A stretch of 64,000 bases of DNA from Gemmatales bacterium (GCA_025060195.1 JANXCQ010000004.1:62001-126000); one strand, 5' to 3'; positions 48,455 through 58,783 are shown, numbered from the stretch's first letter. The notes: generated from the sequence alone by a model not told the origin. A program made the numbers and translations.

Positions 48455-49252
48455 ATGGCGATGGCTATCGTAACGTTGACGACTGACTATGGCGAGGACT
48501 CGGCATACGCAGCGGCGCTGAAGGGGAGCTTGTTGCGCGTTTGCCCGGAGGCGCGGTTATACGATTTGAGCCACAGTATCCCGCCCCAGGATATTGTCCA
48601 TGCCGCGTTTTTCTTGAGCGAAGCAATCCCTTGGTTTCCCCCACAAACGATTCATGTGGTGGTCGTCGATCCGGGCGTAGGCACGGCGCGTCGGCTCTTG
48701 TATGTCGAATGGCAGGGCCAACGCATCTTAGCACCCGACAATGGTGTATGCACGTTATTATGGCGTCGTCAACCCGCAGAACGCATCCTGCAGCTTCAGA
48801 ATCGTCAATATTTTCATGAGACTGTAAGCAACACGTTCCATGGTCGCGATATTTTGGCCCCGGTAGCAGGGCATTTGGCTAACGGCCTAGACCCCGCACT
48901 GCTCGGGCCTGAGGTAACCGACCCAGTGCACCTGCCTTTTCCCCAACCACGTCCTCAGGGCGAGTTCCTTTTGGGAGAAATCGTGTTCGTAGACCATTTT
49001 GGCAATTTGCTCAGCAACATTCACCGCGACGATTGGCCTGGCCTGCGACCTGTATGTGTTGAAATATCGGGTATCCGACCGCGCTGGGTGCGTACTTACG
49101 GCGAGGCTAGTCGCGGGGAAATCGTAGCGCTGTGGTCAAGTGGCGGTTGGTTAGAGATTGCTGTAGTGGAGGGCCATGCCGCTCATCGGCTCAATTTGGG
49201 CCGCGGCGCGCCAGTGCTAGTCACATTTGCCAGGGCGGAGAACTGTCCATGA
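48455..49252 (+). CDS. SAM hydrolase (DUF62, S-adenosyl-L-methionine hydroxide adenosyltransferase)
   Basis: A 265-residue enzyme that hydrolyses S-adenosylmethionine to adenosine and methionine; the fold is shared with SAM halogenases. LTTDYGEDSAYAAALKG, LSHSIPPQDIVHAAFFL, VVVVDPGVGTARRLL and APDNGVCTLLW match, and FVDHFGNLLSNI marks the C-terminal domain. Absence of the halide-site insertion favours the hydrolase over a halogenase. Its TGA overlaps the ATG of the MFS gene (ATGA), so the two are coupled. Confidence 0.9.
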   Translation: MAMAIVTLTTDYGEDSAYAAALKGSLLRVCPEARLYDLSHSIPPQDIVHAAFFLSEAIPWFPPQTIHVVVVDPGVGTARRLLYVEWQGQRILAPDNGVCTLLWRRQPAERILQLQNRQYFHETVSNTFHGRDILAPVAGHLANGLDPALLGPEVTDPVHLPFPQPRPQGEFLLGEIVFVDHFGNLLSNIHRDDWPGLRPVCVEISGIRPRWVRTYGEASRGEIVALWSSGGWLEIAVVEGHAAHRLNLGRGAPVLVTFARAENCP

Positions 49253-50592
49253 CCGCTACTGATTCAGGCTGGTCTCCTCGACGCCGTGCCGCGGCGTTAG
49301 TTCTCCTTGTGTTGATCAACATGTTTAACTACATCGATCGCTACGTGGTCGCCGCCGTCGAGCCTCAAATGGCTGCGACGTTCTTTCCTTCTGCTCAATC
49401 GGAAGAGTTAGTCAAGACGCGAATGGGGCTGCTGATGCCTGCGTTCATGGTGTCGTATATGGTCGTGGCGCCGCTATTCGGATGGCTGGGGGATCGGTTT
49501 TCGCGGTGGTGGTTAGTAGCGTTCGGATTGGCATTATGGTCGTTGGCTAGCGGTGGCTCGGGGTTAGCCTCCTCTTACGCCATGCTCTTCGTTACCCGTT
49601 GTTTAGTGGGTGTAGGCGAAGGCGCATACGGCCCAGTGGCTCCTACGATAATTGCTGACCTTTATCCCGTGAGGCAACGGGGCCGCGCTTTATCGTTCTT
49701 TTATGCCGCCATTCCCGTCGGCAGCGCGATGGGATACCTGCTCGGCGGCCTTATCCTGGGTTGGACAAACAATTGGCGTATGGCCTTTTATGCAGTGGTT
49801 CCTCCCGGGCTCTTGCTCGCCCTTTTCTGTCTGTTTTTTCCAGAACCGAAGCGGGGCCAGACCGATCTGGAAGCGGAAATGTCGAATCCGCGGAACTCAG
49901 ACGCCGCGATTAACCTGGGTCGGGCTGTTACTTGGCGCGATTATGGTATCCTGGCGTATATCCCGTCTTATGTGTTGTGCACGCTGGGTATGACGGCGAT
50001 GACTTTCGCGGTGGGCGGTATCGCCTTCTGGATGCCACGCTATCTGAGTATCGATCGTCAGGCAGCTTCGCTCGACCAAGTCAACGTCATTTTTGGCGGC
50101 ATTATTGCGGCAAGTGGCTTGCTGGCCACGCTAGTGGGGGGTTGGCTGGGCGACAAGCTGCGCACTCGCTGGCCGGGCGCATATTTCTCCGTGTCAGCCG
50201 TGGGTATGTGGTTAGCCCTGCCCCTGTTTCTTGCTTCGCTCTATATTGCCTTTCCCCTGGCTTGGGCCTTTCTAGCGGCGAGCTGCTTTTGCCTATTCTT
50301 GAATACGGGACCTACGAATGCGATTTTGGCTAATGTTACCCATCCGAGTATTCGTGCCTCGGCGTTTGCTATCAACATCTTTATCATCCACGCGCTGGGC
50401 GATGTGCTCTCTCCCGCAGTCATCGGCTTTATAGCTGATCAGTCGAGCTTACAGGTCGGCTTTCTGGTGGTGGCGGGCTTCATTGCTCTGAGCGGCGTGT
50501 TTTGGCTCGTCGGCGCGCGCTTCTTAGAAAGCGACACTGCTCTGGCTGTCCCTCGCCTGGAACAATATCTCAAGGCTACGAGCCGTTCTTAG
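49249..50592 (+). CDS. MFS transporter, Spinster-like
   Basis: A 447-residue permease with about twelve membrane helices. The first helix (ALVLLVLINMFNYIDRYVVAAVEP) has the NYIDR motif of Spns/Spinster-like MFS carriers, and GWLGDRFSR is the loop 2-3 signature (repeated as GGWLGDKLRTRW). GVGEGAYGPVAPTIIADLYP is helix 5. Substrates in this branch range from lipids to sugars and organic acids. I chose the ATG at 49249, inside the preceding stop; upstream codons do not match the family. Coupling to the SAM hydrolase suggests a shared role, which is inference. Confidence 0.88.
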   Translation: MTATDSGWSPRRRAAALVLLVLINMFNYIDRYVVAAVEPQMAATFFPSAQSEELVKTRMGLLMPAFMVSYMVVAPLFGWLGDRFSRWWLVAFGLALWSLASGGSGLASSYAMLFVTRCLVGVGEGAYGPVAPTIIADLYPVRQRGRALSFFYAAIPVGSAMGYLLGGLILGWTNNWRMAFYAVVPPGLLLALFCLFFPEPKRGQTDLEAEMSNPRNSDAAINLGRAVTWRDYGILAYIPSYVLCTLGMTAMTFAVGGIAFWMPRYLSIDRQAASLDQVNVIFGGIIAASGLLATLVGGWLGDKLRTRWPGAYFSVSAVGMWLALPLFLASLYIAFPLAWAFLAASCFCLFLNTGPTNAILANVTHPSIRASAFAINIFIIHALGDVLSPAVIGFIADQSSLQVGFLVVAGFIALSGVFWLVGARFLESDTALAVPRLEQYLKATSRS

Positions 50593-50659
50593 CTTCTGTC
50601 GTAAACTCCCAAGGGAACTCTGCCTCCACTGTGTGCTACGAATCAGTTATGGGGCACCA

Positions 50660-52444
50660 TTAAGGCGAACTTTGGGGTGGGTCTTTCTTATGTGCAATTT
50701 TCGGCCAATATTTAGCAAAATCGAAATGCGGATCGTTTTCCGAGTCATGACAGGCCCGGCAAGCGCTCTTCATCATCTCGGCAGCGCGTTTCAAAGGTTG
50801 CCAATATCGGGGTTCATTCGGGAACTGCACATGTAAACTCGCTGGACCATGGCAGTTTTCACAGCCATTAGCGAATAAATGTGGCGTTTCTCGTTCGTTG
50901 CGGAAACCCGTTTTGTACTCAAAGCCCGTGGTGTGGCAAATTAGACATTCGGGATCATACTGCCGACCGATCACCATGGTGCGACCATTGTGCGTGCTAG
51001 TTGTTTGCGGCTGGCCATACTTTACCAGGGCCGCGTACGCTTGGCTGTGTTTCGAGTTATTCCAGATTTGACAAGCGTTTTTATGGCACTCGGCACACGC
51101 TTGAACACCAACAAACGCAGCCTGGGGATGTTCCAATTGTTGCGGATGGCTGACCTTTCTGTGCGTCACCCATTCTTTGAGAAAATCGCGCATATAAACC
51201 TGTTCCACATATTCTTTCATCAGTTCGCGAATGGCATTAGTTTTTTCGCCGGGCAACTCAAAATGCTCGGTTAGTTCCACCATACGATAGTCGAGACGAT
51301 AAAAACTAGTGTTCGCTGGCAGTGGTGTCGGCTGAGCGCTATCGCGACGCACTGCAACCAGACCCAAAGCTTTACCTTTATGGCCAACACGCACCACCAA
51401 GCGTTCCTTGAACAAAGGAGGCAGCCGCGATGCAGACTGGATTGGAGAAGGAAGCGGCTCTGCTACTGAGGAAGCGACATCCGAAAGATCCCGACTCAGC
51501 ACGACATGAAGCCAGTCGAATCGGGAAGCCAAAGCGCGGGCTTCCTCGGCGGTGCCATGATGGAGCAAGATGACCAAGTCAGGTCGGTTCTTACTGAGTT
51601 GTTGCCAAGCGTCGGTCAAGGCAGTTTCCACGGGGAGAAAGCGTTTCCAAAGCTGCTCCTCATGCGTAAGTTGCTTTCGAATTTTAGACAATTCGCTTTC
51701 CTGTAACACCGCCAGGCAGGCAATGCGCCAAGCACGCCGCAGAGCGGGAATTGGTGTCGGCTGGAGAAATTCGGTGGGAATTTTCGGAAGCGATGGGGGT
51801 TTCTGGCCGCTGGAATGGGATTGGGAAGGAAGTTCGCAGACAAACCAGCGAACGTAGGCCCCCGCTTGGAGCATGTCAGGATCATTGAGATTCGTGCATA
51901 CCAGTACGGGCGGTTTAGTGTTGAGGGCAAAGCCAAAAACTTCTTCGAGGGGGAAGAGCAATTCTTCTGGGCCAATGCCTACGACTTGCCAGTCCAACTT
52001 GTGGAGCATGCGCCACGCGATCTCGTACTTGAGGCGCGATTGTTGGGGCAAAGCGAGTACGCCTTGTTTGATTTCGTGATGGAGCCGCCCGAGGTCACCG
52101 AGGTCGAAGCCGATCACAGGCCAACCTGCCTGCCGCAAACGTTGGACAAGTTCATAGCGGCGTTCCAGGCCCCCCACTTGGGGCCGTGCGCAGCCGCACG
52201 GTTGTAAATAGCCATACATCTGACCGGAAAATGCCAGCACGAGCTCAGGCGCGGGTTCGCGCCAGGCACGCATAATCAGCTCTATTGGGTCAGGCTGGGC
52301 CACCACAGGCCGCTGGAGGATCAGGCGCGGTTCTGGTTCCAATTGCCTGGACCACCAGCGGTAGCCCACAGCTACGCTCACGAGAGCTACCGGCATGCTC
52401 AACAAAGCACCGAGAATTGCCACACGTTCCCACACTCGAAGCAT
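50660..52444 (-). CDS. Nucleotidase-like / tetraheme cytochrome fusion protein
   Basis: A 594-residue exported protein anchored by an N-terminal helix (about 5-28). The first half (about 70-360) resembles 5'-nucleotidase-type metallophosphatases in length and motifs (LVLAFSGQMYGYLQPCGCARPQVGGLERR, FDLGDLG), with an unusual CGCARPQVGG loop seen in related planctomycete proteins. The C-terminal part holds four c-type heme motifs: CAECH, CLICH, CENCH and CRACH, as in cytochrome c554-like proteins. It could couple extracytoplasmic phosphate chemistry to electron transfer, but this is not established. It is followed at 38 bases by the start of the next upstream cluster. Confidence 0.82.
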   Translation of the reverse strand: MLRVWERVAILGALLSMPVALVSVAVGYRWWSRQLEPEPRLILQRPVVAQPDPIELIMRAWREPAPELVLAFSGQMYGYLQPCGCARPQVGGLERRYELVQRLRQAGWPVIGFDLGDLGRLHHEIKQGVLALPQQSRLKYEIAWRMLHKLDWQVVGIGPEELLFPLEEVFGFALNTKPPVLVCTNLNDPDMLQAGAYVRWFVCELPSQSHSSGQKPPSLPKIPTEFLQPTPIPALRRAWRIACLAVLQESELSKIRKQLTHEEQLWKRFLPVETALTDAWQQLSKNRPDLVILLHHGTAEEARALASRFDWLHVVLSRDLSDVASSVAEPLPSPIQSASRLPPLFKERLVVRVGHKGKALGLVAVRRDSAQPTPLPANTSFYRLDYRMVELTEHFELPGEKTNAIRELMKEYVEQVYMRDFLKEWVTHRKVSHPQQLEHPQAAFVGVQACAECHKNACQIWNNSKHSQAYAALVKYGQPQTTSTHNGRTMVIGRQYDPECLICHTTGFEYKTGFRNERETPHLFANGCENCHGPASLHVQFPNEPRYWQPLKRAAEMMKSACRACHDSENDPHFDFAKYWPKIAHKKDPPQSSP

Positions 52445-52482
52445 GGAGACTCTTCCTGATACCTGAAAAGCTTCCCTGCAAT

Positions 52483-52986
52483 TTATTGCACGACGTGGGT
52501 ATTCACCTCAATGCGAAAGACGGGCGTCTCTGGATCGTTGGTGACAAACTCAACTGCGAACCGCCTGTCCTGGTCGGGTTTAGTCTCGCTGGGAGTGTAT
52601 TTCCAGACCACGGTGACTTGCTTCTGCTGCTCTGGCGCTAGGGTGAATTGAAAACCTTCGGGACAGGGCGCATCGTCCAGGAATACCCCTCGGATGCAGC
52701 CACATGTCTTTCGTGCCAAGGTCAAGACGAGATTACCCTGACCACGATTCGCCACGGGCACGCTCAAGCGATATTCGACGTTCATCTCCGACTTCTCATG
52801 CTTCAAAACGACCGTTTTTGGATCACCTTGAAAATCATGGCCAGGTACTGCCACCAACGGCAAAGGGCCACCTCCCGATTGCAACTGGATGGCAGGGAAA
52901 TTAGCCGCCTCCATCCGCAGATAAATCCAGGTCAGGCTACCACTGACCGCTATGGTTCCCAAGATGAGCGTGAGCCAAAACCTCAT
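52483..52986 (-). CDS. DUF1573-like membrane-anchored protein
   Basis: A 167-residue exported protein: one N-terminal helix (WLTLILGTIAVSGSLTWIYL), then an Ig-like beta sandwich with VANRGQGNLVLTLARKTCGCIRG, the typical N-x-G-x-x-x-L-x-I-x-x-x-x-x-C-G-C core of DUF1573 proteins, and a VTNDPETPVFRIEVNTHV end. The function is unknown; planctomycetes have many. I chose the ATG at 52986 with AAGGAG close upstream; the open frame extends further but contains no signal-like sequence. It follows a 59-residue membrane protein after 14 bases. Confidence 0.8.
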   Translation of the reverse strand: MRFWLTLILGTIAVSGSLTWIYLRMEAANFPAIQLQSGGGPLPLVAVPGHDFQGDPKTVVLKHEKSEMNVEYRLSVPVANRGQGNLVLTLARKTCGCIRGVFLDDAPCPEGFQFTLAPEQQKQVTVVWKYTPSETKPDQDRRFAVEFVTNDPETPVFRIEVNTHVVQ

Positions 52987-53000
52987 GACTCCTTCTCGGC

Positions 53001-53180
53001 CTAGGTAATTTCCCGGTAAACGTCCCAGGAAAGAAATGCCATCAGCCCTGCCGCCACGATAACGCAGACGTCCAGGAAAACGCTGCGGTGGAAGGGAAAT
53101 CCCAGGAGGATGTCCATCAGGAACACTGCCAGTACGAGCAGGCACACAATTAACGAGCCTAAGGCAAGCCATTTATCCAT
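53001..53180 (-). CDS. Small two-helix membrane protein, 59 residues
   Basis: ATG at 53178-53180 with GAGGAG eight bases upstream, stop TAG at 53001-53003. The protein begins MDKWLALGSLIVCLLVLAVF and has two hydrophobic helices (about 4-27 and 34-51) joined by a short polar loop, ending DVYREIT. No family was recognised. Its ribosome site and proximity to the DUF1573 gene (14 bases) support a real gene. Confidence 0.7.
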   Translation of the reverse strand: MDKWLALGSLIVCLLVLAVFLMDILLGFPFHRSVFLDVCVIVAAGLMAFLSWDVYREIT

Positions 53181-53362
53181 AAGGCGGCTCCTCGCAAGTG
53201 CCCAACTTAGAGTTAGACTTAGGCCCGACGGCGCATACTTGGCTTACGTAATTTTAGCCCATAGCAGCTCAGTTGTACAGAGTTTATCCCTCTCAGCAGC
53301 CCCGCCTTGCTGGGACGAGGGAGAGCACTACGAAACGAAATCAGGATTGTGCATGCGGTACC

Positions 53363-55393
53363 TCATGCGATGCTGGGTATGATGGGCGAGGAATCGGAAG
53401 CTGAAGTAAGCTGGCCATCCGAGGTTGGGGCTTGCCACGAGCTGTACGGTGTATCGCGCAGCAGTTCTTCCAGTTCGTCGCGAGTAAGTTCCTCTTTTTG
53501 CAGCAGCGCCTCGACGATGCGGTCGAGCTTATCGCGGTGATTGCTCAGTAACTCATAAGCTCGTTCATCGGCCTCACGGAGAAGTCGGCGTACTTCTTCG
53601 TCAATTAGTTGGGCCGTGCCTTCGCTAAAATCGCGTGGCTCATGGATTTCTTTGCCTAAAAAGACGTGCTCCTCGCCGACGCGATAAGCCACTGGTCCTA
53701 GGCGCTCACTCATGCCCCAATGGGTTACCATGAGCCGAGCGATACGCGTGGCCTGTTTCAGATCCATCTCTGCCCCAGCAAAAGGCTGACCATAGACGAG
53801 TCGGTCGGCAGCACGTCCGCCCATGAGAATCGTGAGTTTCGTCTCAAAGTAGGCTTTGTCATGATGAAAACGTTCTTCTTCGGGGATGTTGATATTGACG
53901 CCGAGTGCCTGGCCCCGTGGCACAATGGAAACTTTGAGCGGCTTATCAGCATGAGGCATCAACCAGGCAATGAGAGCGTGGCCGGCTTCGTGGTAAGCAG
54001 TTTTCCGTTTATCCTCCGGGCTAAGCACCTCCTCCCGCTTCGCCCCGATGAGCACTTTATCGAGAGCTCGCTCGAAATCTCGGCGGTCAATTTTGTTCTT
54101 CCCTTCCCGCGTGGCAAACAGCGCCGCTTCGTTGACGAGATTGCGCAAGTCGGCACCCGTTGCTCCGATGAGAGTGCGAGCGATTTGCTCCAAATTCACG
54201 TCGGGAGCTAAGGGCTTATCGCGGGTATGCACCTTCAGAATCTCGAGACGGCCCCGCCAATTCGGGCGATCAATGGTTACGTGGCGATCAAATCGGCCCG
54301 GACGCAGCAATGCGGGGTCGAGGACATCGGGTCGGTTGGTTGCGGCAATGACAATCACTGACTCGGTGGGCAGGAAGCCGTCCATTTCACTGAGAATCTG
54401 GTTTAGCGTCTGCTCACGTTCATCATGACCGCCCCCCAGTCCCGCCCCGCGAACGCGGCCCACGGCATCAATCTCGTCAATAAACAGGATGCACGGAGCA
54501 TTTTCTCGAGCCGTCTTAAACAGATCCCGGACGCGACTGGCACCGACGCCCACGAACATCTGAATGAACTCCGAGCCATTGATGCTGAAAAACGGCACAC
54601 CGGCTTCGCCTGCTACAGCGCGGGCCAACAGGGTTTTGCCCGTTCCCGGGGGGCCGACCAACAAAATACCCTTTGGAATTTGGCCACCGAGTCGTTGGAA
54701 TTTTTCCGGATTCCGCAGGAATTCGACCACTTCTTGCAACTCGGCCTTCGCGTGTTCCATGTCGGCCACGTCGTTAAAAGTAACACGCACCTTCCCTTTG
54801 TCGAAGCGGCGGGCAGGACTCTTGATGTAGCTGCTGAGGAAACCTCCCCCAAGGGGGTCACGCAAGCGCACTACGAATAAGAAGAATAAGAACCCTAACA
54901 ATAAGAGGGTGGGCAACCAATAAACCAGTACAGGCCAGATCCAACCGCCTGACTCCTTTTCGTAGTCCCAATCCACTTGCATCTGTTCCAGTTGTTGCGT
55001 GAGCTGATTATCCGGCACAATGCTCGGCACGCGGGTACTGAAGCGCAGGTCTTTCCAGCGTTGAAACGGCTCAGGCAAAACTTCGCGGATTTCCTTCTTG
55101 ACGGTTTGGCCCTGTTCGTCCTTCACTTCAACGGTCTCTTTCAAGCGGCCCGTGATTTTATTACTGCCAATACGCACTTCGGCGATATACCCTCTGCGCA
55201 AGAATTCCTTAAATTGCCCATAAGGTACGTGGTTAGAGCCGGAAAATTGGTCGCCTAAAAACAATGCTAAAAGGATCGCGGCAATGATCGCTATCCACCA
55301 TGCGCCCCACGGGATCGTCGGCAGCCCTGAAGGGCGCCGATTGGGACGTTGGCTCTGCTGCTCCGATTGTGGTGAGTGATTAGCCGACATCAT
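53363..55393 (-). CDS. ftsH: ATP-dependent zinc metalloprotease FtsH
   Basis: A 676-residue inner-membrane AAA+ protease. The N-terminal helix (about 29-46), a short periplasmic domain and a second helix (about 152-170) precede the AAA module: Walker A GPPGTGKT (near 258), Walker [14 protein letters not shown], and the second region of homology with [12 protein letters not shown]. The protease domain has HEAGH (zinc site, near 468) and the later Asp ligand region [10 protein letters not shown]. It degrades misfolded membrane proteins and LpxC-like targets in other bacteria. The ATG-ATG start is preceded by GAGGGAGA. Confidence 0.96.
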   Translation of the reverse strand: MMSANHSPQSEQQSQRPNRRPSGLPTIPWGAWWIAIIAAILLALFLGDQFSGSNHVPYGQFKEFLRRGYIAEVRIGSNKITGRLKETVEVKDEQGQTVKKEIREVLPEPFQRWKDLRFSTRVPSIVPDNQLTQQLEQMQVDWDYEKESGGWIWPVLVYWLPTLLLLGFLFFLFVVRLRDPLGGGFLSSYIKSPARRFDKGKVRVTFNDVADMEHAKAELQEVVEFLRNPEKFQRLGGQIPKGILLVGPPGTGKTLLARAVAGEAGVPFFSINGSEFIQMFVGVGASRVRDLFKTARENAPCILFIDEIDAVGRVRGAGLGGGHDEREQTLNQILSEMDGFLPTESVIVIAATNRPDVLDPALLRPGRFDRHVTIDRPNWRGRLEILKVHTRDKPLAPDVNLEQIARTLIGATGADLRNLVNEAALFATREGKNKIDRRDFERALDKVLIGAKREEVLSPEDKRKTAYHEAGHALIAWLMPHADKPLKVSIVPRGQALGVNINIPEEERFHHDKAYFETKLTILMGGRAADRLVYGQPFAGAEMDLKQATRIARLMVTHWGMSERLGPVAYRVGEEHVFLGKEIHEPRDFSEGTAQLIDEEVRRLLREADERAYELLSNHRDKLDRIVEALLQKEELTRDELEELLRDTPYSSWQAPTSDGQLTSASDSSPIIPSIA

Positions 55394-55582
55394 TCTCCCT
55401 CAGTATCGTGCCTCATGCGCTACAACGAGAATCTGGTGCTCATCATCATCTTATACGTTACAGTAACCGTTCGGAGCCAACTGTCCTGCCACGCAGCCTA
55501 CGATTAACCATTCATCTCTGTTCCAACCGCGATACGATTCGCCGAAAGACAGGTGTTACACCAAGAACTGTTCCAGGTCAGA

Positions 55583-56743
55583 CTACTCGCAGCGTTCAAA
55601 AATGGTGGCAATACCTTGACCGCCGCCGATACACATGGTGGCCAAACCCAGGCGCGCGCCGCGTCGCTCCATGGCGTGAATCAGCGTCGTGGTGATACGC
55701 GCCCCGCTGGCGCCGAGTGGATGGCCGATCGCGATTGCGCCACCATGGACATTTACCTTTTCCAGATCGGCTTTCAACAGGCGTATGACAGCGAGAGTTT
55801 GCGCCGCGAAGGCCTCATTGATTTCAATCAGGTCGATGTCGGCCAACTGCAATCCCGCCCGTTCCAACGCCTTCAGGGTGGCCGGCACGGGGCCGATGCC
55901 CATGACGGCTGGGTCAACCCCGGCAATCGCCATGCTTCGAATGCGTACCTTCGGTTGCAGTCCCAAAGCGCGAGCGCGTTCTTCGGCCATGAGCAGGACT
56001 GCGGCAGCTCCCACGCTCAGCGGACTGGCATTGCCCGCGGTCACCGTTCCGCTTTCGGGCAAAAACGCAGGTTTCAAAGCTGCTAACGCCTCCAGGCTGG
56101 TATCGCGGCGAATCCCCTGGTCTTCGGTAATCAGTTTTTTTGACCCATTTTCGTCCCGGCCCCAAGTCGGCACAATTTCCGAGCGGAAATATCCATTATC
56201 AGTAGCGGCAGCAGCTAAGCGGTGGCTGCGTAAGGCAAACTCATCTTGCTCGCGGCGACTGATCTGAAACTTTTTCGCCAGAAATTCCGCAGTCAGCCCC
56301 ATGTGGAACACAGCAGGGCTGTGCCGATAGTAGAGACGGGGACTAGCGTCGAAACCTTGTTCCATAGGCAAATGATGCATGTGTTCGACACCCCCTGCGA
56401 TGAGAATGTCGTGGCAACCGGCCATGATCGCAGCCGCCGCCTGATTGATTGCCTGTAAACTTGAACCGCAATTGCGATTAACACTGACGCCGCCAATGCT
56501 CAGCGGCAGATCCGCAATGAGCACCGCTTGACGGGCAATGTCGTAACCTTGTTCCCTCTCCTGCTTGACGCAGCCCCAATGAACGTCTTCGACCAGTTCG
56601 GGCGGAATGGGCACCCGCTCCAATAACGACTTTAGCACATGGGCGGATAGATCATCCGCGCGGACGTCTCGGTAATAACCTTTCTCAGGATGGGCACGAG
56701 CAATAGGCGTGCGGACAGCTTCAACGATCACGGCATGGCGCAT
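55583..56743 (-). CDS. Acetyl-CoA C-acyltransferase (thiolase)
   Basis: A 386-residue thiolase that cleaves 3-ketoacyl-CoA or condenses acetyl-CoA. The active Cys is in VNRNCGSSLQAINQAA (near residue 90), NEAFAAQ gives the catalytic Asn/Glu region, GHPLGASGAR the His, and CIGGGQGIATIFE the second Cys. Length and motifs match FadA-like enzymes more than biosynthetic PhaA, but both are possible. GGGAGG precedes the ATG. The flanking genes give no pathway context. Confidence 0.92.
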   Translation of the reverse strand: MRHAVIVEAVRTPIARAHPEKGYYRDVRADDLSAHVLKSLLERVPIPPELVEDVHWGCVKQEREQGYDIARQAVLIADLPLSIGGVSVNRNCGSSLQAINQAAAAIMAGCHDILIAGGVEHMHHLPMEQGFDASPRLYYRHSPAVFHMGLTAEFLAKKFQISRREQDEFALRSHRLAAAATDNGYFRSEIVPTWGRDENGSKKLITEDQGIRRDTSLEALAALKPAFLPESGTVTAGNASPLSVGAAAVLLMAEERARALGLQPKVRIRSMAIAGVDPAVMGIGPVPATLKALERAGLQLADIDLIEINEAFAAQTLAVIRLLKADLEKVNVHGGAIAIGHPLGASGARITTTLIHAMERRGARLGLATMCIGGGQGIATIFERCE

Positions 56744-56834
56744 GGTTACCTCCCTGGCGATTACCTAGTCAACATAGGCGCACCAACCGCGTCGGCCAAG
56801 GGAAGCATAAACGTGTACTGTGGTTCAACAGTGA

Positions 56835-57659
56835 TTACGAACGGCCGCGGAAGCCTAAGCACCGTTGGGAGAGAGCGTGGGCGGGATCAAGACGCAAAAT
56901 GACGGGCTCGATGGTATCGCTCCCTGAGTTATCGGAAGTTGTTGGCAAAGCTGTTGCTGTGCGCGATGGCGAACCTGTATCTCCTGCATCGGCTCGCGCG
57001 CCAGGAAACGGTAACAGCATCGATTCGATAGGTAGTTGTTGGGCACTTCGTTGTTGCTGCAATGCTCGCAGAAAGCGCAAATGTTGGCGCACCGACTCCC
57101 AAGTGGGCTGGCTACGCCATATAAACCGCGCTTGTTCTGCTACGCGTTGCGCCTCAGCAAAGCGGTCGCTGGCTAAGAGCAGTTCAAGCAGTTCCAACAG
57201 GTAACGTTGTGAGCGTGGTTGCAATTGCCAGGCGCGATACAGGCAACGCAGCGCTGCTCGCGGATGCCCCAAATCGGCCAGGCAACGACCTAAGACCGAC
57301 CAATACCGTGCCTTCTCTGGTTCCAGGCGTACTGCCCGACGCAACGCACGCAGCGCTCGCCTTTGCAGCGAACGGTCGCACTCCTTGTAGTACAAACGTC
57401 CCAGGTGATAGTACCAGCGCGCTTGCTTCTGCTGCACGCGAAGCAAGGCACGGACATGCTGACGGGCTTGCGCGTAATCCTGACGTCGCTCAGCCAAAGC
57501 AGCCAAGCGCGCTTGGGCCCACCGCCAGGCTGCTGTGCCGGGTTCTGCGTAGCACAAAACTTGGCGCCAACATTGCTCCGACGCTTGCCACTGATGCATG
57601 TGCCAGAGTTGACGGCCACGCGCAACCAGCCATTTCACTAAGGAAATTCTGGGACTCAT
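56835..57659 (-). CDS. TPR-repeat protein
   Basis: A 274-residue highly basic helical protein composed of tetratricopeptide-like repeats: about 20-90, then units around YYHLGRLYYKECDRSLQRRAL, RYWSVLGRCLADLGHPRAAL and RYLLELLELLLASDRFAEAQR. The C-terminal 70 residues are low-complexity, Ser/Thr/Pro-rich. TPR arrays mediate protein contacts. No signal peptide or membrane helix is obvious. It is upstream of the thiolase (91 bases), same direction. Confidence 0.8.
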   Translation of the reverse strand: MSPRISLVKWLVARGRQLWHMHQWQASEQCWRQVLCYAEPGTAAWRWAQARLAALAERRQDYAQARQHVRALLRVQQKQARWYYHLGRLYYKECDRSLQRRALRALRRAVRLEPEKARYWSVLGRCLADLGHPRAALRCLYRAWQLQPRSQRYLLELLELLLASDRFAEAQRVAEQARFIWRSQPTWESVRQHLRFLRALQQQRSAQQLPIESMLLPFPGARADAGDTGSPSRTATALPTTSDNSGSDTIEPVILRLDPAHALSQRCLGFRGRS

Positions 57660-58359
57660 GGCAAGCCTCCCTGCTTGTCGTGGTCCTCCTGACCTGATGT
57701 GCTGACCATTCTAGTAGGCACAGGACTGACTGCAAGTCCAGCTGCGAAATGCTAAGTCACTTCTCATTGAACGTATGCCTTGCCCCACCCGCATTGACCT
57801 ATAGCTTTTGGCTGCAAGTTGTTACACCGCTAATTAGCCATTGGGATTGGCAGCTGGGCCCGGCGAGGACAAGAACCACGCCAGTTTTTGACCGTCGGAC
57901 CAGACTGCTGATTCATACGGAAGCGAGATAGGTACGCCTGCGGAGCAACCACAGTGGCATATGGATGGCTACGAGCCAGAGAACCAGGTTCCTTGCAATT
58001 TGTCGCTATTATTGCCTTATTGCAGATTAGTGTTTCTGAACCAGTCCGATACATCCCATGATTATTCGGAACGGCGTGATATGGCTTGCTGGAGATTATT
58101 GGTGCCCACAACGCACCCTAAGCGTTCCAACTGCCAAATATTTGAGATACCTGGAGGCCACTTAAGGCCGTGAATAGCGCCTTTTCGTTATGCCAATGCG
58201 GCGATGAGAATATATAAACTTTTTGGTGGACCCGATAAAAGCTGTGAACAGAGATTTTCTAGTTAGGCAAGGTGTTTAGTACTACTGACGGGCTATAACT
58301 AAAGACGCCGAAAGACAAAGAAACAGCCCAGTAATAGTGTTTATAAGTGCTTCTCGTAG
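57660..58359. other. Gene-free stretch before tRNA-Phe
   Basis: No credible coding region, RNA gene or mobile-element ends were recognised in these 700 bases; stops are frequent in all frames. It may contain eroded sequence, but I found no family match as I did at 15-16 kb. Confidence 0.5.
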
Positions 58360-58432
58360 TGGACAGGGCCGGAATCGAACCGGCGACCTAGGCGTTTTCA
58401 GCGCCTCGCTCTACCGACTGAGCTACCTGTCC
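58360..58432 (-). tRNA. tRNA-Phe (anticodon GAA)
   Basis: Minus-strand cloverleaf of 73 bases. The acceptor GGACAGG pairs with CCTGTCC, discriminator A. The D-arm is GCTC-AGTCGGTA-GAGC. The anticodon arm AGGCG-CTGAAAA-CGCCT has anticodon GAA (58399-58397). The T-arm has GGTTCGATTCC. The 3' CCA is not encoded. It lies alone in a gap between the TPR gene and the D-threonine-aldolase-like gene. Confidence 0.95.
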
Positions 58433-58783
58433 TCCCGAAGGCCAAGCAGACAAGTCCCTGTGGCCTCCGTTGTTAGTTGTTTCGAAGATGCCAAGTCGCT
58501 AGAGGGCACAAATTAATAGCAAGCCCTTTTTTACTGGCCCGCCTCCAATCAGCATAACATTTTACGCACCAGCACGAAGATGCCAAGTGCGACTTTGGTG
58601 TGCCTGCAGGAATCCAATGACCTAAGGCAGGGGCCACCAACGTAGGTTGTCTCATATAGCCAGTACCTCGGTTACTCGTTGCCCGAAAGTTGTATCCAGA
58701 TTGCGCACGTTTTCCAAAAATGTCGAATTCTTTCGTCTTGTTGATTACAGTGCTCGGCTGGTAGCGACCGTTCGATAGCCGTT
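58433..58783. other. Gene-free stretch with a 14-base direct repeat
   Basis: CGAAGATGCCAAGT occurs at 58483-58496 and again at 58575-58588. No coding region or promoter for the tRNA could be recognised with confidence. Confidence 0.45.
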
